Origin: Roseibium sp. Sym1
GTDB taxonomy: Bacteria > Pseudomonadota > Alphaproteobacteria > Rhizobiales > Stappiaceae
NCBI RefSeq assembly: GCF_027359675.1
Contig: NZ_CP114786.1
Location: forward strand, 4,004,501 to 4,068,500
Reading direction: 5' to 3'
Length of the DNA stretch: 64,000 nucleotides
Below the pieces are notes generated by a model. The model was not told the DNA's origin and made no database searches. It worked only from the letters and a program-made list of their open reading frames with translations. How positions within the stretch are numbered: position 1 is the first letter of the stretch; the number at the start of each line of letters is the position of its first letter. The position numbers and the translations under genes are program-made. Positions 51,251-60,527 of this stretch are shown here, piece after piece.

Positions 51251-52234
51251 TTATTCCGTGAAGAAATACTCTTTTCCCGGTAGAGGCGAAGCATATAAAT
51301 CCATGCCAGGCAGGACATGCATGTCACCCGGTGCCCTGGCAACCAGATCACGGTCTTCGCCCAATTCAAGGTGGACGATCGTATCCGCTCCCAACCGTTC
51401 GATATGGCGGACTGTACCCTTCCAGCATCCTTCATCTGCCGACAGGGTGAGATGTTCCGGACGAATGCCGTAGATCGAGCCGTTTCCTTTGGGGGCGTGA
51501 TCTCCGCGCAGAAAGTTCATTTTCGGCGTGCCGATAAATCCCGCGACGAAGGACGAAGCGGGATTTTCGTAGAGTTCCATCGGAGACCCCACCTGTTCGA
51601 TTTCTCCGTTGTTGAGCACCACGATCTTGTCGGCCATGGTCATCGCTTCGACCTGGTCATGCGTCACGTAGATCATGGTGCTGCGCAGTTTCTGGTGAAG
51701 GTCTGTCAGTTCGACCCGCATCTGCGAGCGCAGCGCCGCATCCAGGTTGGAAAGCGGTTCATCGAGCAGAAACACGGCCGGATCGCGTACCATGGCACGG
51801 CCAATGGCGACACGCTGGCGCTGGCCCCCGGACAGCGCCTTCGGCTTTCTGTCGAGTAGCGCTTCCAGTTGAAGCGTACGCGCCACGGCGTTTACCCGTT
51901 CGGCGATTTCCTCTTTCGGGCGCCTCGCAAGGCTCAGACCGAAACCGATATTCTGCCGGACGCTCAGATGCGGATAGAGCGCATAGTTCTGGAACACCAT
52001 CGCAATGCCCCGTTCCGAAGGCTCCAGGTTCGTCACATCCCGGTCACCGATGTCGATCCTGCCCTGTGTCGCTTCCTCCAGTCCGGATATCATGCGCAGC
52101 AATGTCGATTTTCCGCATCCGGACGGTCCGACAAACACGCAGAACTCGCCGTCCTCGATCTCAAGGTCAATGCCCTTGATGACTTCGAGGCTGCCGAATG
52201 ACTTGCGTATTCCTTCAAGACGTACACGTGCCAT
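51251..52234 (-). CDS. ABC sugar transporter ATP-binding protein (UgpC/MalK type)
   Basis: This is the ATPase of a carbohydrate importer, 327 residues. The Walker A is GPSGCGKST (residues about 36-44), the signature is [19 protein letters not shown], the Walker B is [20 protein letters not shown], and the switch His is in [20 protein letters not shown]. The C-terminal TOBE domain ([20 protein letters not shown]) marks the MalK/UgpC group. It is the last gene of the leftward rhamnoside operon, 6 bp after a permease gene. Its downstream side runs into the IS-disturbed region. Confidence 0.95.
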   Translation of the reverse strand: MARVRLEGIRKSFGSLEVIKGIDLEIEDGEFCVFVGPSGCGKSTLLRMISGLEEATQGRIDIGDRDVTNLEPSERGIAMVFQNYALYPHLSVRQNIGFGLSLARRPKEEIAERVNAVARTLQLEALLDRKPKALSGGQRQRVAIGRAMVRDPAVFLLDEPLSNLDAALRSQMRVELTDLHQKLRSTMIYVTHDQVEAMTMADKIVVLNNGEIEQVGSPMELYENPASSFVAGFIGTPKMNFLRGDHAPKGNGSIYGIRPEHLTLSADEGCWKGTVRHIERLGADTIVHLELGEDRDLVARAPGDMHVLPGMDLYASPLPGKEYFFTE

Positions 52235-52240
52235 CGATGG

Positions 52241-53065
52241 CTATCCTTTCACAGCGCCCGAAGTCATTCCGGCGACGATCTGGCGATTGAAGAAAATGAA
52301 GACGAGTAGTGGCGGGATCGTGATCAGCAAGATGTTCATGAAGAGCAGGTTCAATTGGCTCACGAACTGGCTCTGGAAGTTATAGAGCGTCAGCTGGACG
52401 GTTATGTTTTCACGCCCGGGCAGGTAGTAGAGGGGGTGCGTGAAATCGTTGAAAATCGTGATCGATTGCACGACGATAATGGTTAGCGTAACCGGCTTGA
52501 GAAGTGGCAGGACGACGCGGAAAAAGACTTGCCAGGACTTGGCACCGTCGATGATGGCAGCCTCGTCGAGTTCTCTGGGTATCGTTGCGATGAAGTTGCG
52601 GTACAAGAGAACGGTGAACCCCAGTCCGTATGCCACCTGGATCAGGATCATTCCCGTCAGTGTCTTGAAAAGATTGATCCCCTGGAGCACCCAGATCGTC
52701 GGCACGACCGCCGGCGGGATCATCAGCCCCGCCAGAATGAAGCCATAGGTGAGCCGGGTGACGAGGCTGGGCCTTCGCTGGATTACGAAACCGACCATGG
52801 CGCCGAATATCACCAGAAGCGTGATCGCGGCGACCGTGATGACACTCGAGTTCCAGTAGGCAAGCAGAAGCGCGTAGTCACGGGTACGCACCACTTCAAC
52901 GAGGTTTTGCCAGAACATCCACCGCTCCGGCAGGGTGAAGTCCGGCCGGGCGCTGCCCTGGGCCGTCTTCATGGCGTTTAGGGCAACGAAGATAAACGGG
53001 ATGATGAAGATGACGAAACCGCCCACGAGCGACAGCCACCCTGTAACCTTGGCGCGCCTGGTCAT
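52241..53065 (-). CDS. ABC sugar transporter permease (MalG type)
   Basis: This is an inner-membrane permease of 274 residues with about six helices. The EAA loop is seen as ELDEAAIIDGAKSWQVFFRV VLPLLKPV, the contact site for the ATPase. The periplasmic segment TLPERWMFWQNLVEVVRTRD is typical of MalG-like proteins. The start is at MTRRAKVTG and overlaps the other permease's stop by ATGA. It belongs to the binding protein-permease-permease-ATPase set. Confidence 0.93.
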   Translation of the reverse strand: MTRRAKVTGWLSLVGGFVIFIIPFIFVALNAMKTAQGSARPDFTLPERWMFWQNLVEVVRTRDYALLLAYWNSSVITVAAITLLVIFGAMVGFVIQRRPSLVTRLTYGFILAGLMIPPAVVPTIWVLQGINLFKTLTGMILIQVAYGLGFTVLLYRNFIATIPRELDEAAIIDGAKSWQVFFRVVLPLLKPVTLTIIVVQSITIFNDFTHPLYYLPGRENITVQLTLYNFQSQFVSQLNLLFMNILLITIPPLLVFIFFNRQIVAGMTSGAVKG

Positions 53066-53922
53066 ACGTCGAGTTCCTTGCGGTTCAGCCACCATGCCAG
53101 CGGAGCGACAATCAGGGCGATCATCAGGAAAAGGATGACGTTGCCCGCCGTCGACAATCCCCAGAATCCGGCCTGGTATTGTTTGTAGATGACGCTGGCC
53201 AGCACGTCGGAAGAGAATCCAGGCCCGCCGCGGGTCATTGCCCAGATCAGATCGAAAAGCCTGAGACCGCCAATCAGCGAAAGAATGATGACCGTCGTTG
53301 TTGCCGGCCTGACCAGCGGAACCGTTATGCGCCAGAACTGCTGCCAGCGGGTCGCACCGTCGATCCGGGCGGCCTCATAGTATTCCTGGCCGATCGTGGC
53401 GAGACCGGCGATATAGATCAGCGTTGCGAGGCCGACACCACGCCAGACGTCGACCAGCGCCACGGAAATCAGCGCCAGCTTCGGGTTGGTAAGCCAGCCC
53501 GGGCCCTCGATCCCGATCCATGACAGCGCAACATTGATCGCGCCCTGTGTCGGGTGCATGAGTTCCTGAAACAGCAGTCCGACGCCGATTGTCGAGACGA
53601 GCACCGGAAAGAAGACGACCGAGCGCAGGAAACTCTGAAACATCATGCCTGATGTCAGCAACACCGCGAGCAGCAAGCCGAGCACCGTTTTCAGACCGGA
53701 CGTCAGGAAGGCGAAGATCAAGGTGTTTGTCATGCCTCGCACGAGAAACGGCTCGGAGAAAAACTGCACGTAGTTTTCGAAGCCGGCAAAGCGCGCATCG
53801 AAAGGATCCCAGTAGGTCAGGGAAAAATAGAAGGAAGCGACCGTCGGCACGATGAACAGGACAAGGAACACCGCCGCCGCAGGAAACATGAACCAGTAGG
53901 GGTAGGGCGAACTGCGTCGCAT
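53062..53922 (-). CDS. ABC sugar transporter permease (MalF/UgpA type)
   Basis: This is an inner-membrane permease of 286 residues with about six helices (PYPYWFMFPAAAVFLVLFIV first). The EAA loop is EYYEAARIDGATRWQQFWRI TVPLVRPA. The FYFSLTYWDPFDARFAGFEN YVQFF segment is the usual N-terminal motif of this permease class. I used the ATG at 53922, with GAGGTG five bases before, instead of the GTG two codons upstream. It overlaps the second permease by ATGA. Confidence 0.93.
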   Translation of the reverse strand: MRRSSPYPYWFMFPAAAVFLVLFIVPTVASFYFSLTYWDPFDARFAGFENYVQFFSEPFLVRGMTNTLIFAFLTSGLKTVLGLLLAVLLTSGMMFQSFLRSVVFFPVLVSTIGVGLLFQELMHPTQGAINVALSWIGIEGPGWLTNPKLALISVALVDVWRGVGLATLIYIAGLATIGQEYYEAARIDGATRWQQFWRITVPLVRPATTTVIILSLIGGLRLFDLIWAMTRGGPGFSSDVLASVIYKQYQAGFWGLSTAGNVILFLMIALIVAPLAWWLNRKELDV

Positions 53923-53940
53923 TGGCACCTCAAACTTGTC

Positions 53941-53965
53941 GGAGCCCGCAGATCAGGCGGGCTCC
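53941..53965 (-). terminator. Intercistronic hairpin after the sugar-binding-protein gene
   Basis: GGAGCCCGC (53941-53949), loop AGATCAG, GCGGGCTCC (53957-53965) form a perfect 9-bp stem in the 62-bp gap between the binding protein gene and the first permease gene. No T run is present. It probably stabilises the binding protein message or reduces read-through, like the dctP/dctQ hairpin. Confidence 0.6.
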
Positions 53966-53984
53966 AGTGTCACCTGGCGTGAGA

Positions 53985-55265
53985 TTACCAGTTTGGCAGC
54001 CCAAGTTGACGGGCCTGTTTGGCAACGTCCTGGTCATACAGTTCCGCTCCGCTTTTTGCGTCACGGATGCCCGAGCCGACCTCTACGGTGATCTGCTCAA
54101 GCGCCGGGCCCTTGACCGGCGAGAGGAATTCCAGAGCGGGGGCGGTACGTCCATCCTCCTGGAAATAGGGAAGCATTTCCGCAACACCGGGACGCACGTC
54201 CTCCGGCAAGGTGCAACCTTTCACGACGAAGGGTCCGTTTGCACCGACAGTCTCCACGATCACGTCGCAGGCTTCGGGTGAGGCAACGAAGTTCAGAAAG
54301 TCTTTTGCGATCTCCTGCTTCTCGCTCGATTTGGGGATGTAATAGGAGTCAGGCATCCAGACCGTCAGGCCGTTGGATTCCGGATCGTCATTCGGCTGTC
54401 CGAAGATACCGACATCATCAAGCAATTCAGGGTGGTTCTGCTTGATCGCGTTGAAGCCGACGGTCAGCATCGGATAATGGACACCGCGTCCGGTCGCGAC
54501 CATTTCGAGGCCGTCATTGTAGGTCGCAGCGCCGAAATCCTCGTTCAGATATCCGGATTCAAAAACCTGCTGCAGGCGCTCGAAGCTGCGGAGCGCGGCA
54601 GCGCTGGTTGCGAACTTGGCTTCGTTGTTGGTGTAGTCTTCTGCGAAGTCCGGAACTTCCGCCTGCACGTTGAAATAGTCCGCAAGTACCAGAATTTGCG
54701 ACGTCCAGGTGTCCTGATAGGTCTGGATGACAGGTGCCTTGTCCGTCTGTTCATCGATCACGGCGTTGTTGGCCATGAAGTCTTCCCAGGTCGTCGGGAT
54801 TTCGAGACCCAGTTGCTCGTAGGTTGGGCGGTGATAGAGAATGCCGCCTGCCACTGCCATGTTCCACGGCACGCCGTATATGTTGCCTTCGTCATCTGAC
54901 ACCGTGCTGGTGTAGCTTTCCAGAAGGTTTTCAACATTCGGCACGTCGTTGACCGGCACCAACGTCAGCGATGGCCGGAGAGCCTGCAGAAGCGCACCTG
55001 AATTGTGCTCGAAGACATCGGCCATGTCACCGGTCGCCAGCCGGGTCTTGACGATGTTGTCTCCTTCGCTGCCGCCGGGCCGCACTTCGATATCGAACGT
55101 CACGTCCGGGTTCTTTGCCGTATAGGCGGCTGCAAGCGCCTCGCCGATCGCTACGGTATCGGGGTTGCTTCCCAGCAGCATCGTCAATTCCTCCGCCGAT
55201 GCTGCGTTCGCGGCTAAGGAGATTACTCCGATAGCAGCTGCTGTTGTCAGGTATTTGTATCGCAT
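53985..55265 (-). CDS. ABC sugar transporter substrate-binding protein
   Basis: This is the periplasmic receptor of the importer, 426 residues, of the family-1 extracellular solute-binding proteins. The signal peptide is KYLTTAAAIGVISLAANAAS with cleavage near ASAEE. Family segments are NIVKTRLATGDMADVFEHNS GALLQAL, GNIYGVPWNMAVAGGILYHR PTYEQLGLEIPTTWEDF and the C-terminal EIAKDFLNFVASPEACDVI. The ATG at 55265 has GGGAGGTGG just upstream. Located between the rhamnosidase and the permeases, it probably binds rhamnose-containing oligosaccharides or their products (inference). Confidence 0.93.
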   Translation of the reverse strand: MRYKYLTTAAAIGVISLAANAASAEELTMLLGSNPDTVAIGEALAAAYTAKNPDVTFDIEVRPGGSEGDNIVKTRLATGDMADVFEHNSGALLQALRPSLTLVPVNDVPNVENLLESYTSTVSDDEGNIYGVPWNMAVAGGILYHRPTYEQLGLEIPTTWEDFMANNAVIDEQTDKAPVIQTYQDTWTSQILVLADYFNVQAEVPDFAEDYTNNEAKFATSAAALRSFERLQQVFESGYLNEDFGAATYNDGLEMVATGRGVHYPMLTVGFNAIKQNHPELLDDVGIFGQPNDDPESNGLTVWMPDSYYIPKSSEKQEIAKDFLNFVASPEACDVIVETVGANGPFVVKGCTLPEDVRPGVAEMLPYFQEDGRTAPALEFLSPVKGPALEQITVEVGSGIRDAKSGAELYDQDVAKQARQLGLPNW

Positions 55266-55292
55266 TTCCACCTCCCATGGTTTGCTTGAATG

Positions 55293-57629
55293 CTATGCGA
55301 TCAGATCGAACTCGATTTCGTGTCCTCCCGAACCGAGAACGAAACCTTCTTCAGGGACTTCCACGTGTCTGCCGTCCACGGTCAGTCCTTGATAGAGACC
55401 GGCCGGAATCCGGCCTTCACAGCCCGACGGCAGGCTGACCTCGTAGGTCACGCGGCGATTGGCCACGCGCCATTCGGCTTCGATGCGACCATGTCGGCAG
55501 TCGTGCCAGATGGAGACGTGTCCGAGGGCTGGAAGAATGTGGGGAGCGACCCGCACGCGGTCGAAACCGGGCGCGGTTTCGCAAGGGCTGATGCCCCCGA
55601 CCGCCTCGAACAGCCATTGGCAGACCGCTCCGTAGGCGTAGTGATTGTAGCTGTTCATGGACGGCTCGTAGATCGTGCCGTCCGGACCGATGGCGTCCCA
55701 CCTTTCCCAGATAGTGGTGGCGCCCTGTTCAATCTGGTAGAGCCAGCCGGGAACCTTGCGGTTGAGGAATACTTTTTCGGCAAGATCCGTCATGCCGATC
55801 TTGGTCAATGCGGGCAGGAGAGCAGGCGTTCCAATGAAACCTGTCCCGATCAGGTAGTCGGCTTCCTCGATCACGCGCCTGAAATACCGTTTGGCTGCAT
55901 CACGGTGCCGCTCAGGAACAAGGTCGTTCAGAAATGCAAGGGCATAGGACGTCTGGTCGTTGTGAGCGAGGCGGCCCGAGGGACTGATATATTCGTGGGC
56001 AAAGGCCTCCCTGATCTCGTCGGCCCGCTTGTCCAGACGCGATCCTTCGCTGGTTTCACCCAATATCCCCGCGATACGGGCCGTCAGGCTGACAGTGATA
56101 AAATGGTAGATCGTTGCGGCACAGTCTTCACCGATCGTCGGCCGTGGCTTGCGGTTGTCACCGACCGGTTGCAGCCAGTCGCCGAATGTGAACCCGTCTT
56201 CCGGCCATTTGGGGTTGGGGTGAATGATCGGTCCGCCTGACAGGGCCCAGAGGTAGTCCACCCATTTGACCATGGCCGGAAAACACTCCCGCAGGGCGTC
56301 TTCGTCTCCATAATGCAGGTAGAGCTGCCAGGGCATGATCACGATGACATCGCCCCAACCGGTCGATCCCGCCCAGTCACCTTGGCCCGGCTTGGCGGTC
56401 AGGCGGGTCGGATCGGGTGAGAAATGTGAAATCGCGCCATTCTCGCGCTGATCGTGCATGACGTCGCGCAGATACTTGCGGAAGAATAGCTGAACGTCAG
56501 CCAGCCAGCAGGCGGTGCCGGCAAAGACCTGTGCATCCCCTGTCCATCCCATCCGTTCGTCACGCTGAGGGCAATCCGTTGGAACCTCGATGAAATTGCC
56601 GCGCTGCGACCAGATCGTGTTCAGGACGAGCCGGTTCACTGTTTCGTCGCCGCACGTAAATCCGCCAGACTGGACCGGCACCGACGAGATCGGAACCGAG
56701 ACAATGTTCTCGATTTCCGCGGCGCCTTCGATTGTCACACGGGCGTAGCGATAGCCCATGAACGTGAAATGCGGTGAAGTGGTCTCGGGTGCACCGCCCC
56801 TGAGCGTGTAGTGAAATGCGCCCCGGGCCTTGCGATAGTTCCGGTTGTCGAATTCGCGGTCGGGCCCGACAACCTCGGAATGCTCCACGAGGACGGATGC
56901 ACCTTCCTTGCCCTGCACAACGATACGAACGAACCCCGCCACGTTCTGGCCGAAGTCATAGACAGTCCGGCCTTCGGCATCGGTCCAGCTTTCGACAGGA
57001 TCATGCGGTTCCATCGCGGTGACCGGATCGGCCTCTTGGGGAACCAGCCGGGTATTGTCAAAATCGATTTCATCGACGCCGGACGAAGCTGTGAGACTTT
57101 CAAGTCGGGCGTCGTAGTCCTCACCGTAATAGATGCCGGACCGTGTTACCGGCAGCAGCCCGCTTTGCCAGTCCAAATCCGTTTCGAGAAGCAAACCGTC
57201 GTCGGACCGGATTTCCGCAATGGCTGCAACGCGATCACCCCAGATATTCGGCATGGCCTCATCGCGGGACATGATGGGTGACCTGAACCAGCCGTCGGCC
57301 AACCAGATTTCGATCCTGTTTTCGCCTGGCCGCAGAAATCTCGATACATCGTAGGACTGGTAGGCAATTCGGTCGTCGTAGCAGGTCCAGCCCGGGGTCA
57401 GCAGGGCGTCCCCGACGCGTTCGCCGTTCAGGAACACTGCGTAGAGACCTTGCGCCGACACTCTGAGGACCGGACTGGAGCCGGATTGTCCGACGTGAAA
57501 AGTACGGCCTACGAAACTGGCGCGGCCACCTTGACCAGCATCACAGGAGGGCGAGATCATCTTCGCGCTCCAGGCATCAGCTACATCACGATTTTTCGCG
57601 GAACCCGAACGGAACACCGTCTGATCCAC
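55293..57629 (-). CDS. Glycoside hydrolase family 78 alpha-L-rhamnosidase
   Basis: This enzyme removes terminal L-rhamnose from glycosides or polysaccharides. It has about 778 residues with no signal peptide, so it is intracellular and acts after import. N-terminal beta domains contain AQGLYAVFLNGERVGDALLT PGWTCYDDRIAYQSYDVSRF and VYDFGQNVAGFVRIVVQGKE. The (alpha/alpha)6 core has DCPQRDERMGWTGDAQVFAG TACW, which holds conserved acidic catalytic residues, and TIWERWDAIGPDG. The C-terminal part is SYNHYAYGAVCQWLFEAVGG. I placed the start at a GTG preceded by GGGAGGTG, because the upstream ATG lies inside the palindromic operator. Confidence 0.92.
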   Translation of the reverse strand: MDQTVFRSGSAKNRDVADAWSAKMISPSCDAGQGGRASFVGRTFHVGQSGSSPVLRVSAQGLYAVFLNGERVGDALLTPGWTCYDDRIAYQSYDVSRFLRPGENRIEIWLADGWFRSPIMSRDEAMPNIWGDRVAAIAEIRSDDGLLLETDLDWQSGLLPVTRSGIYYGEDYDARLESLTASSGVDEIDFDNTRLVPQEADPVTAMEPHDPVESWTDAEGRTVYDFGQNVAGFVRIVVQGKEGASVLVEHSEVVGPDREFDNRNYRKARGAFHYTLRGGAPETTSPHFTFMGYRYARVTIEGAAEIENIVSVPISSVPVQSGGFTCGDETVNRLVLNTIWSQRGNFIEVPTDCPQRDERMGWTGDAQVFAGTACWLADVQLFFRKYLRDVMHDQRENGAISHFSPDPTRLTAKPGQGDWAGSTGWGDVIVIMPWQLYLHYGDEDALRECFPAMVKWVDYLWALSGGPIIHPNPKWPEDGFTFGDWLQPVGDNRKPRPTIGEDCAATIYHFITVSLTARIAGILGETSEGSRLDKRADEIREAFAHEYISPSGRLAHNDQTSYALAFLNDLVPERHRDAAKRYFRRVIEEADYLIGTGFIGTPALLPALTKIGMTDLAEKVFLNRKVPGWLYQIEQGATTIWERWDAIGPDGTIYEPSMNSYNHYAYGAVCQWLFEAVGGISPCETAPGFDRVRVAPHILPALGHVSIWHDCRHGRIEAEWRVANRRVTYEVSLPSGCEGRIPAGLYQGLTVDGRHVEVPEEGFVLGSGGHEIEFDLIA

Positions 57630-57644
57630 ATTCACCTCCCAGTT

Positions 57645-57672
57645 TGTAGACCGTTCTACATAGAACATTCTA
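57645..57672. promoter_or_regulatory. Two adjacent palindromic operators for the LacI regulator
   Basis: TGTAGACCGTTCTACA (57645-57660, 6-bp perfect arms) and TAGAACATTCTA (57661-57672, perfect arms TAGAA/TTCTA) touch each other. Both fit TAGAnnnnTCTA. They lie between the leftward rhamnosidase operon and the rightward lacI-type gene, where a LacI-family repressor would bind to control both. The assignment is by position and symmetry. Confidence 0.65.
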
Positions 57673-57736
57673 CATAACTTGTTCTCAGAATCAAGTGACC
57701 CTATTAGACTGGCGTGAAACGGTGAGAGAGGGCCTC

Positions 57737-58762
57737 ATGGCAGATGAAGGCGGGACAAAAACTGCAAAGGTAACGATCCGGACAGTTGCCAAGGATGCCG
57801 GCGTTTCTGTTGCAGCCGTTTCCAAAGTCCTTCGAAACGCCTATGGCGTCAGCGATGGGCTGCGGGAAAAAGTGACCGCTTCCATAGAAAAACTCGGATA
57901 TCGCCCGAGCACGGCAGCACGGGCCATGCGGGGACGGACATATTCCGTCGGATTGCTCGTCGTTGGTATCGGCAATCCGTTTCTTCCGGACTTGATTGAC
58001 GGGATCAGTGCGGTGCTGTCCGAAGATGGCTATCAGACGTTGATTGGCGTCGGGAGGGCCCAGCTTTCTATCGAGAGCGCGTTGATAGAGTCCATGATCG
58101 ACAACAAGATGGATGGCCTTATTCTGGTAGGTCCGCGCCTCGCCGGATCGCTGCTGGAGGATTTTGCCCGGCAGATCCCTATGGTGGTTATCGGACATCA
58201 TGAAGCCACCGCCGACAGTTTTGATACGATCAATTCGGACGACAGGCTGGGCGCAGCGCTCGCGGTGAAGTCGGTCTTCGATGCGGGTTATTCAGATCTG
58301 GCAATGATCAGTCCTCCCGCGCGCTTCGGAACGGAATTTGACGTGTTCAGAAAGCGGGAAGAGGGCTACGAGGAAACAATGGCTGAGCTTGGCCATGCGG
58401 ACCAGGTCCGCATCTTTCGCTGCCGGGAAGGGGCGGAATTTGTCGATGCGGATCTGAGCGCTTTTCTGGATACGCCCGATCGGCCCGAGGCTGTTTTTTG
58501 CTGGAGTGACCTCCATGCCGTGCCGCTGCTGGACCTGGCGCGTTCCCGCGGCGTCAAGATCCCGGAAGAGCTGGCGATCATCGGTTACGATAACTCGCCT
58601 GTGGCTGCGCTGTCGGCAATTGGCCTTGCGAGTATTGAGCAGCATCCCGGTGCCCTGGGGCGTCTGGCCGCAACAACACTTCTGGAGCGTATTTCGGGCC
58701 GCAAAGTCTCAAAGCACCAGATGCTGGAGCCCCGTGTTGTTATGCGGAGCAGCCTTGGGTAA
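57737..58762 (+). CDS. LacI-family regulator of the rhamnoside operon
   Basis: This is a 341-residue LacI-type regulator with N-terminal helix-turn-helix TIRTVAKDAGVSVAAVSKVL RNAYGVSDGLREKVTASIEK LGYRPSTAARAMRG, and a sugar-binding periplasmic-like domain (YSVGLLVVGIGNPFLPDLID; PEELAIIGYDNSPVAALSAI GLASIEQHPGALGRLAA). The start is the ATG at 57737, preceded by GAGAGAGGG, rather than the GTG at 57695. It is divergent from the rhamnosidase and sugar ABC genes. Rhamnose or a rhamnoside is the likely inducer (inference). The 220 bp after it are non-coding. Confidence 0.92.
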   Translation: MADEGGTKTAKVTIRTVAKDAGVSVAAVSKVLRNAYGVSDGLREKVTASIEKLGYRPSTAARAMRGRTYSVGLLVVGIGNPFLPDLIDGISAVLSEDGYQTLIGVGRAQLSIESALIESMIDNKMDGLILVGPRLAGSLLEDFARQIPMVVIGHHEATADSFDTINSDDRLGAALAVKSVFDAGYSDLAMISPPARFGTEFDVFRKREEGYEETMAELGHADQVRIFRCREGAEFVDADLSAFLDTPDRPEAVFCWSDLHAVPLLDLARSRGVKIPEELAIIGYDNSPVAALSAIGLASIEQHPGALGRLAATTLLERISGRKVSKHQMLEPRVVMRSSLG

Positions 58763-58982
58763 GGGCGCAATCCAGTCGGTGGAATAATTCCGGTCCATCG
58801 TCTGGCCGAGGTTCTTGTAACGAGGCTTGGTTTGTTCCAACAGCGGCGGGTCTTCCACCGCTGTCTCGCAGTCAGTCGAGCCTTTGGCCTTGCCAGGGAT
58901 GGTTCGCCGGGCCGACCGTGAATCCGCTGGCCTTCATTTCCTCACCTGCCTACCCTCTCGCTCAATCTCCGAATGTCGCCCT

Positions 58983-60527
58983 TCAACCCGGCAGGGCCAC
59001 ATTCGTATTGAATAGCCCTGGATCCCCCTTGATCCCGAGCCCGTTCGCCTTCCGGTGCATCTGGCGGATCTGGCCGCGGGTGAGGGTGAAATCGGTCTTG
59101 ATGACGTTGTTGTGGGCGTCGACCTGGCTGATCGTCGGCATCATCAGGTTCTTGCCGCCGACGATCTGGCCGAGATGGGGTTCGACGGGCAGGACAATGC
59201 TGCCGTGGCCCGGTATCGGCAGGGTCATGGCCTTGGGATGGTCCAGGCCTAGGGCGTGGCCGATCTCGTGGGCCAGGACTTCGCCGGCGGCGAAGGCGCG
59301 GCGGTATTTGGTCGGGTCCCGGATCAGGATGGTCGGCGATGTGCCGCTGGTGACGCCATAGGCCACCAGCTTTTTGTTCTGCGCCTCTTCCTCGTTGGTC
59401 AGGATGTTGTTGACGAAGAAGACGTTGATATCCGCGGTCAGGTCCCGGTAGGTGTTGAGGTAATCCCACTCGTCGACCTCGCCGTCCTTCTTCTCGTCCG
59501 CCTCGATATAGTTGACCGCCTTGCCGAAGATGTGGTCGACGCGGCGGATGTCATGGGCGTGGAGATGGATGTTGGCGTGGCCGAAGAGAATGCGGTTCGC
59601 CGTTTCCAGGCTGGTTTTGACGTCCGTCTTCGAGCGGACCGAGCCGCCATGCTCGTCCTTCACGAGGTGGAAGGTCACCTTGACGGAGAAACTGCGGAGG
59701 ATGTCGACGCCAAGCTGGGCGAGGATCTGGCCGTTGCCGTTGCGCGCGACGATCCGCCGGTCCTCGAGGCCGGTGAACCCGTGCAGGCCGGAGAGCAGAA
59801 ACAGGCGGCTTCTGGTGATCGCGCGCGGCCGGATCTCCGTCACGGTGACATTGGGATCGAGGGCGGTCACGGTGAGGTCCTCACCGCCGATGAGCTGAAC
59901 GATGCGGTTTCCGTTGGCCGGCACCATCTGCCAGGGCAATTCGCCCCTGTCGTCAAAGCCGTTGAGCGCCTTGCCGGCCAAGAAGCGCGGCTGCCGCGGG
60001 TCCTTCTTTGGTGGCGCGGGTTGGGGCGGCGCAGGTTGGGGCGGCGTCGGAAAGGGATGGACCGGGACCACACGTTTGGGGTCGGTTCCCGGGGTTACTG
60101 GCGTTGGGCCGTTCGGGTGCGGGCCGTTCGGGTTGGGCGGACTGTGCGGATTGGGCGGATTGACCGGCCTGGGGGAGGGATCGCCGAGCAGCGTGCCGCC
60201 GAGTTCGGTATCGAGGCATGTGATCGTCTTCTCGCCGGCATCGCCATCGACCGCAAGATCGTTCCGTGACTGATAGTGCCGCGTGACCGCGTCGGTCTCC
60301 TTGCCGAAAATGCCGTCCAGGGTGCCGCCGGGCCCGGTCGATACCGGCATCGCGTAGCCGAGCGAAACATAGGCTTCCTGCAGCAGGACGACGCCGGGGC
60401 CCCGTTCCCCCCGCTTGATCGGGGGCGCGTTGCACACCGCGGTTTTCAGCCGGATCTTGCCTGGCGAGTGCATGGGATTACATAGCCTTTCCCGTTCACG
60501 AGGTTGAAAATTCGCTGTGTCAGTCAT
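58983..60527 (-). CDS. Peptidoglycan-binding/zinc-metalloprotease protein, paralogue 1
   Basis: This is a 514-residue protein with a peptidoglycan-binding-1 domain (about 35-115: RGERGPGVVLLQEAYVSLGY; DGIFGKETDAVTRHYQSRND LAVDG). A Pro-rich linker follows (about 120-195, NPPNPHSPPNPNGPHPNGP and PPQPAPPQPAPP repeats), then a beta-rich module (PWQMVPANGNRIVQLIGGED LTVTALDPNVTV) and a C-terminal zinc protease. The metzincin motif HEIGHALGLDH spans 420-430, with a possible Met-turn in KNLMMPTI. No signal peptide or membrane helix is seen, so a special secretion route would be needed for a wall target. Its start overlaps the stop of paralogue 2 (ATGA). Target and function are unknown. Confidence 0.8.
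   Translation of the reverse strand: MTDTANFQPRERERLCNPMHSPGKIRLKTAVCNAPPIKRGERGPGVVLLQEAYVSLGYAMPVSTGPGGTLDGIFGKETDAVTRHYQSRNDLAVDGDAGEKTITCLDTELGGTLLGDPSPRPVNPPNPHSPPNPNGPHPNGPTPVTPGTDPKRVVPVHPFPTPPQPAPPQPAPPKKDPRQPRFLAGKALNGFDDRGELPWQMVPANGNRIVQLIGGEDLTVTALDPNVTVTEIRPRAITRSRLFLLSGLHGFTGLEDRRIVARNGNGQILAQLGVDILRSFSVKVTFHLVKDEHGGSVRSKTDVKTSLETANRILFGHANIHLHAHDIRRVDHIFGKAVNYIEADEKKDGEVDEWDYLNTYRDLTADINVFFVNNILTNEEEAQNKKLVAYGVTSGTSPTILIRDPTKYRRAFAAGEVLAHEIGHALGLDHPKAMTLPIPGHGSIVLPVEPHLGQIVGGKNLMMPTISQVDAHNNVIKTDFTLTRGQIRQMHRKANGLGIKGDPGLFNTNVALPG

Noticed and set aside
55293..57668. Rhamnosidase starting at the upstream ATG at 57668
   Set aside because: That ATG lies inside the palindromic operator and has no ribosome binding site, while a GTG at 57629 follows GGGAGGTG.
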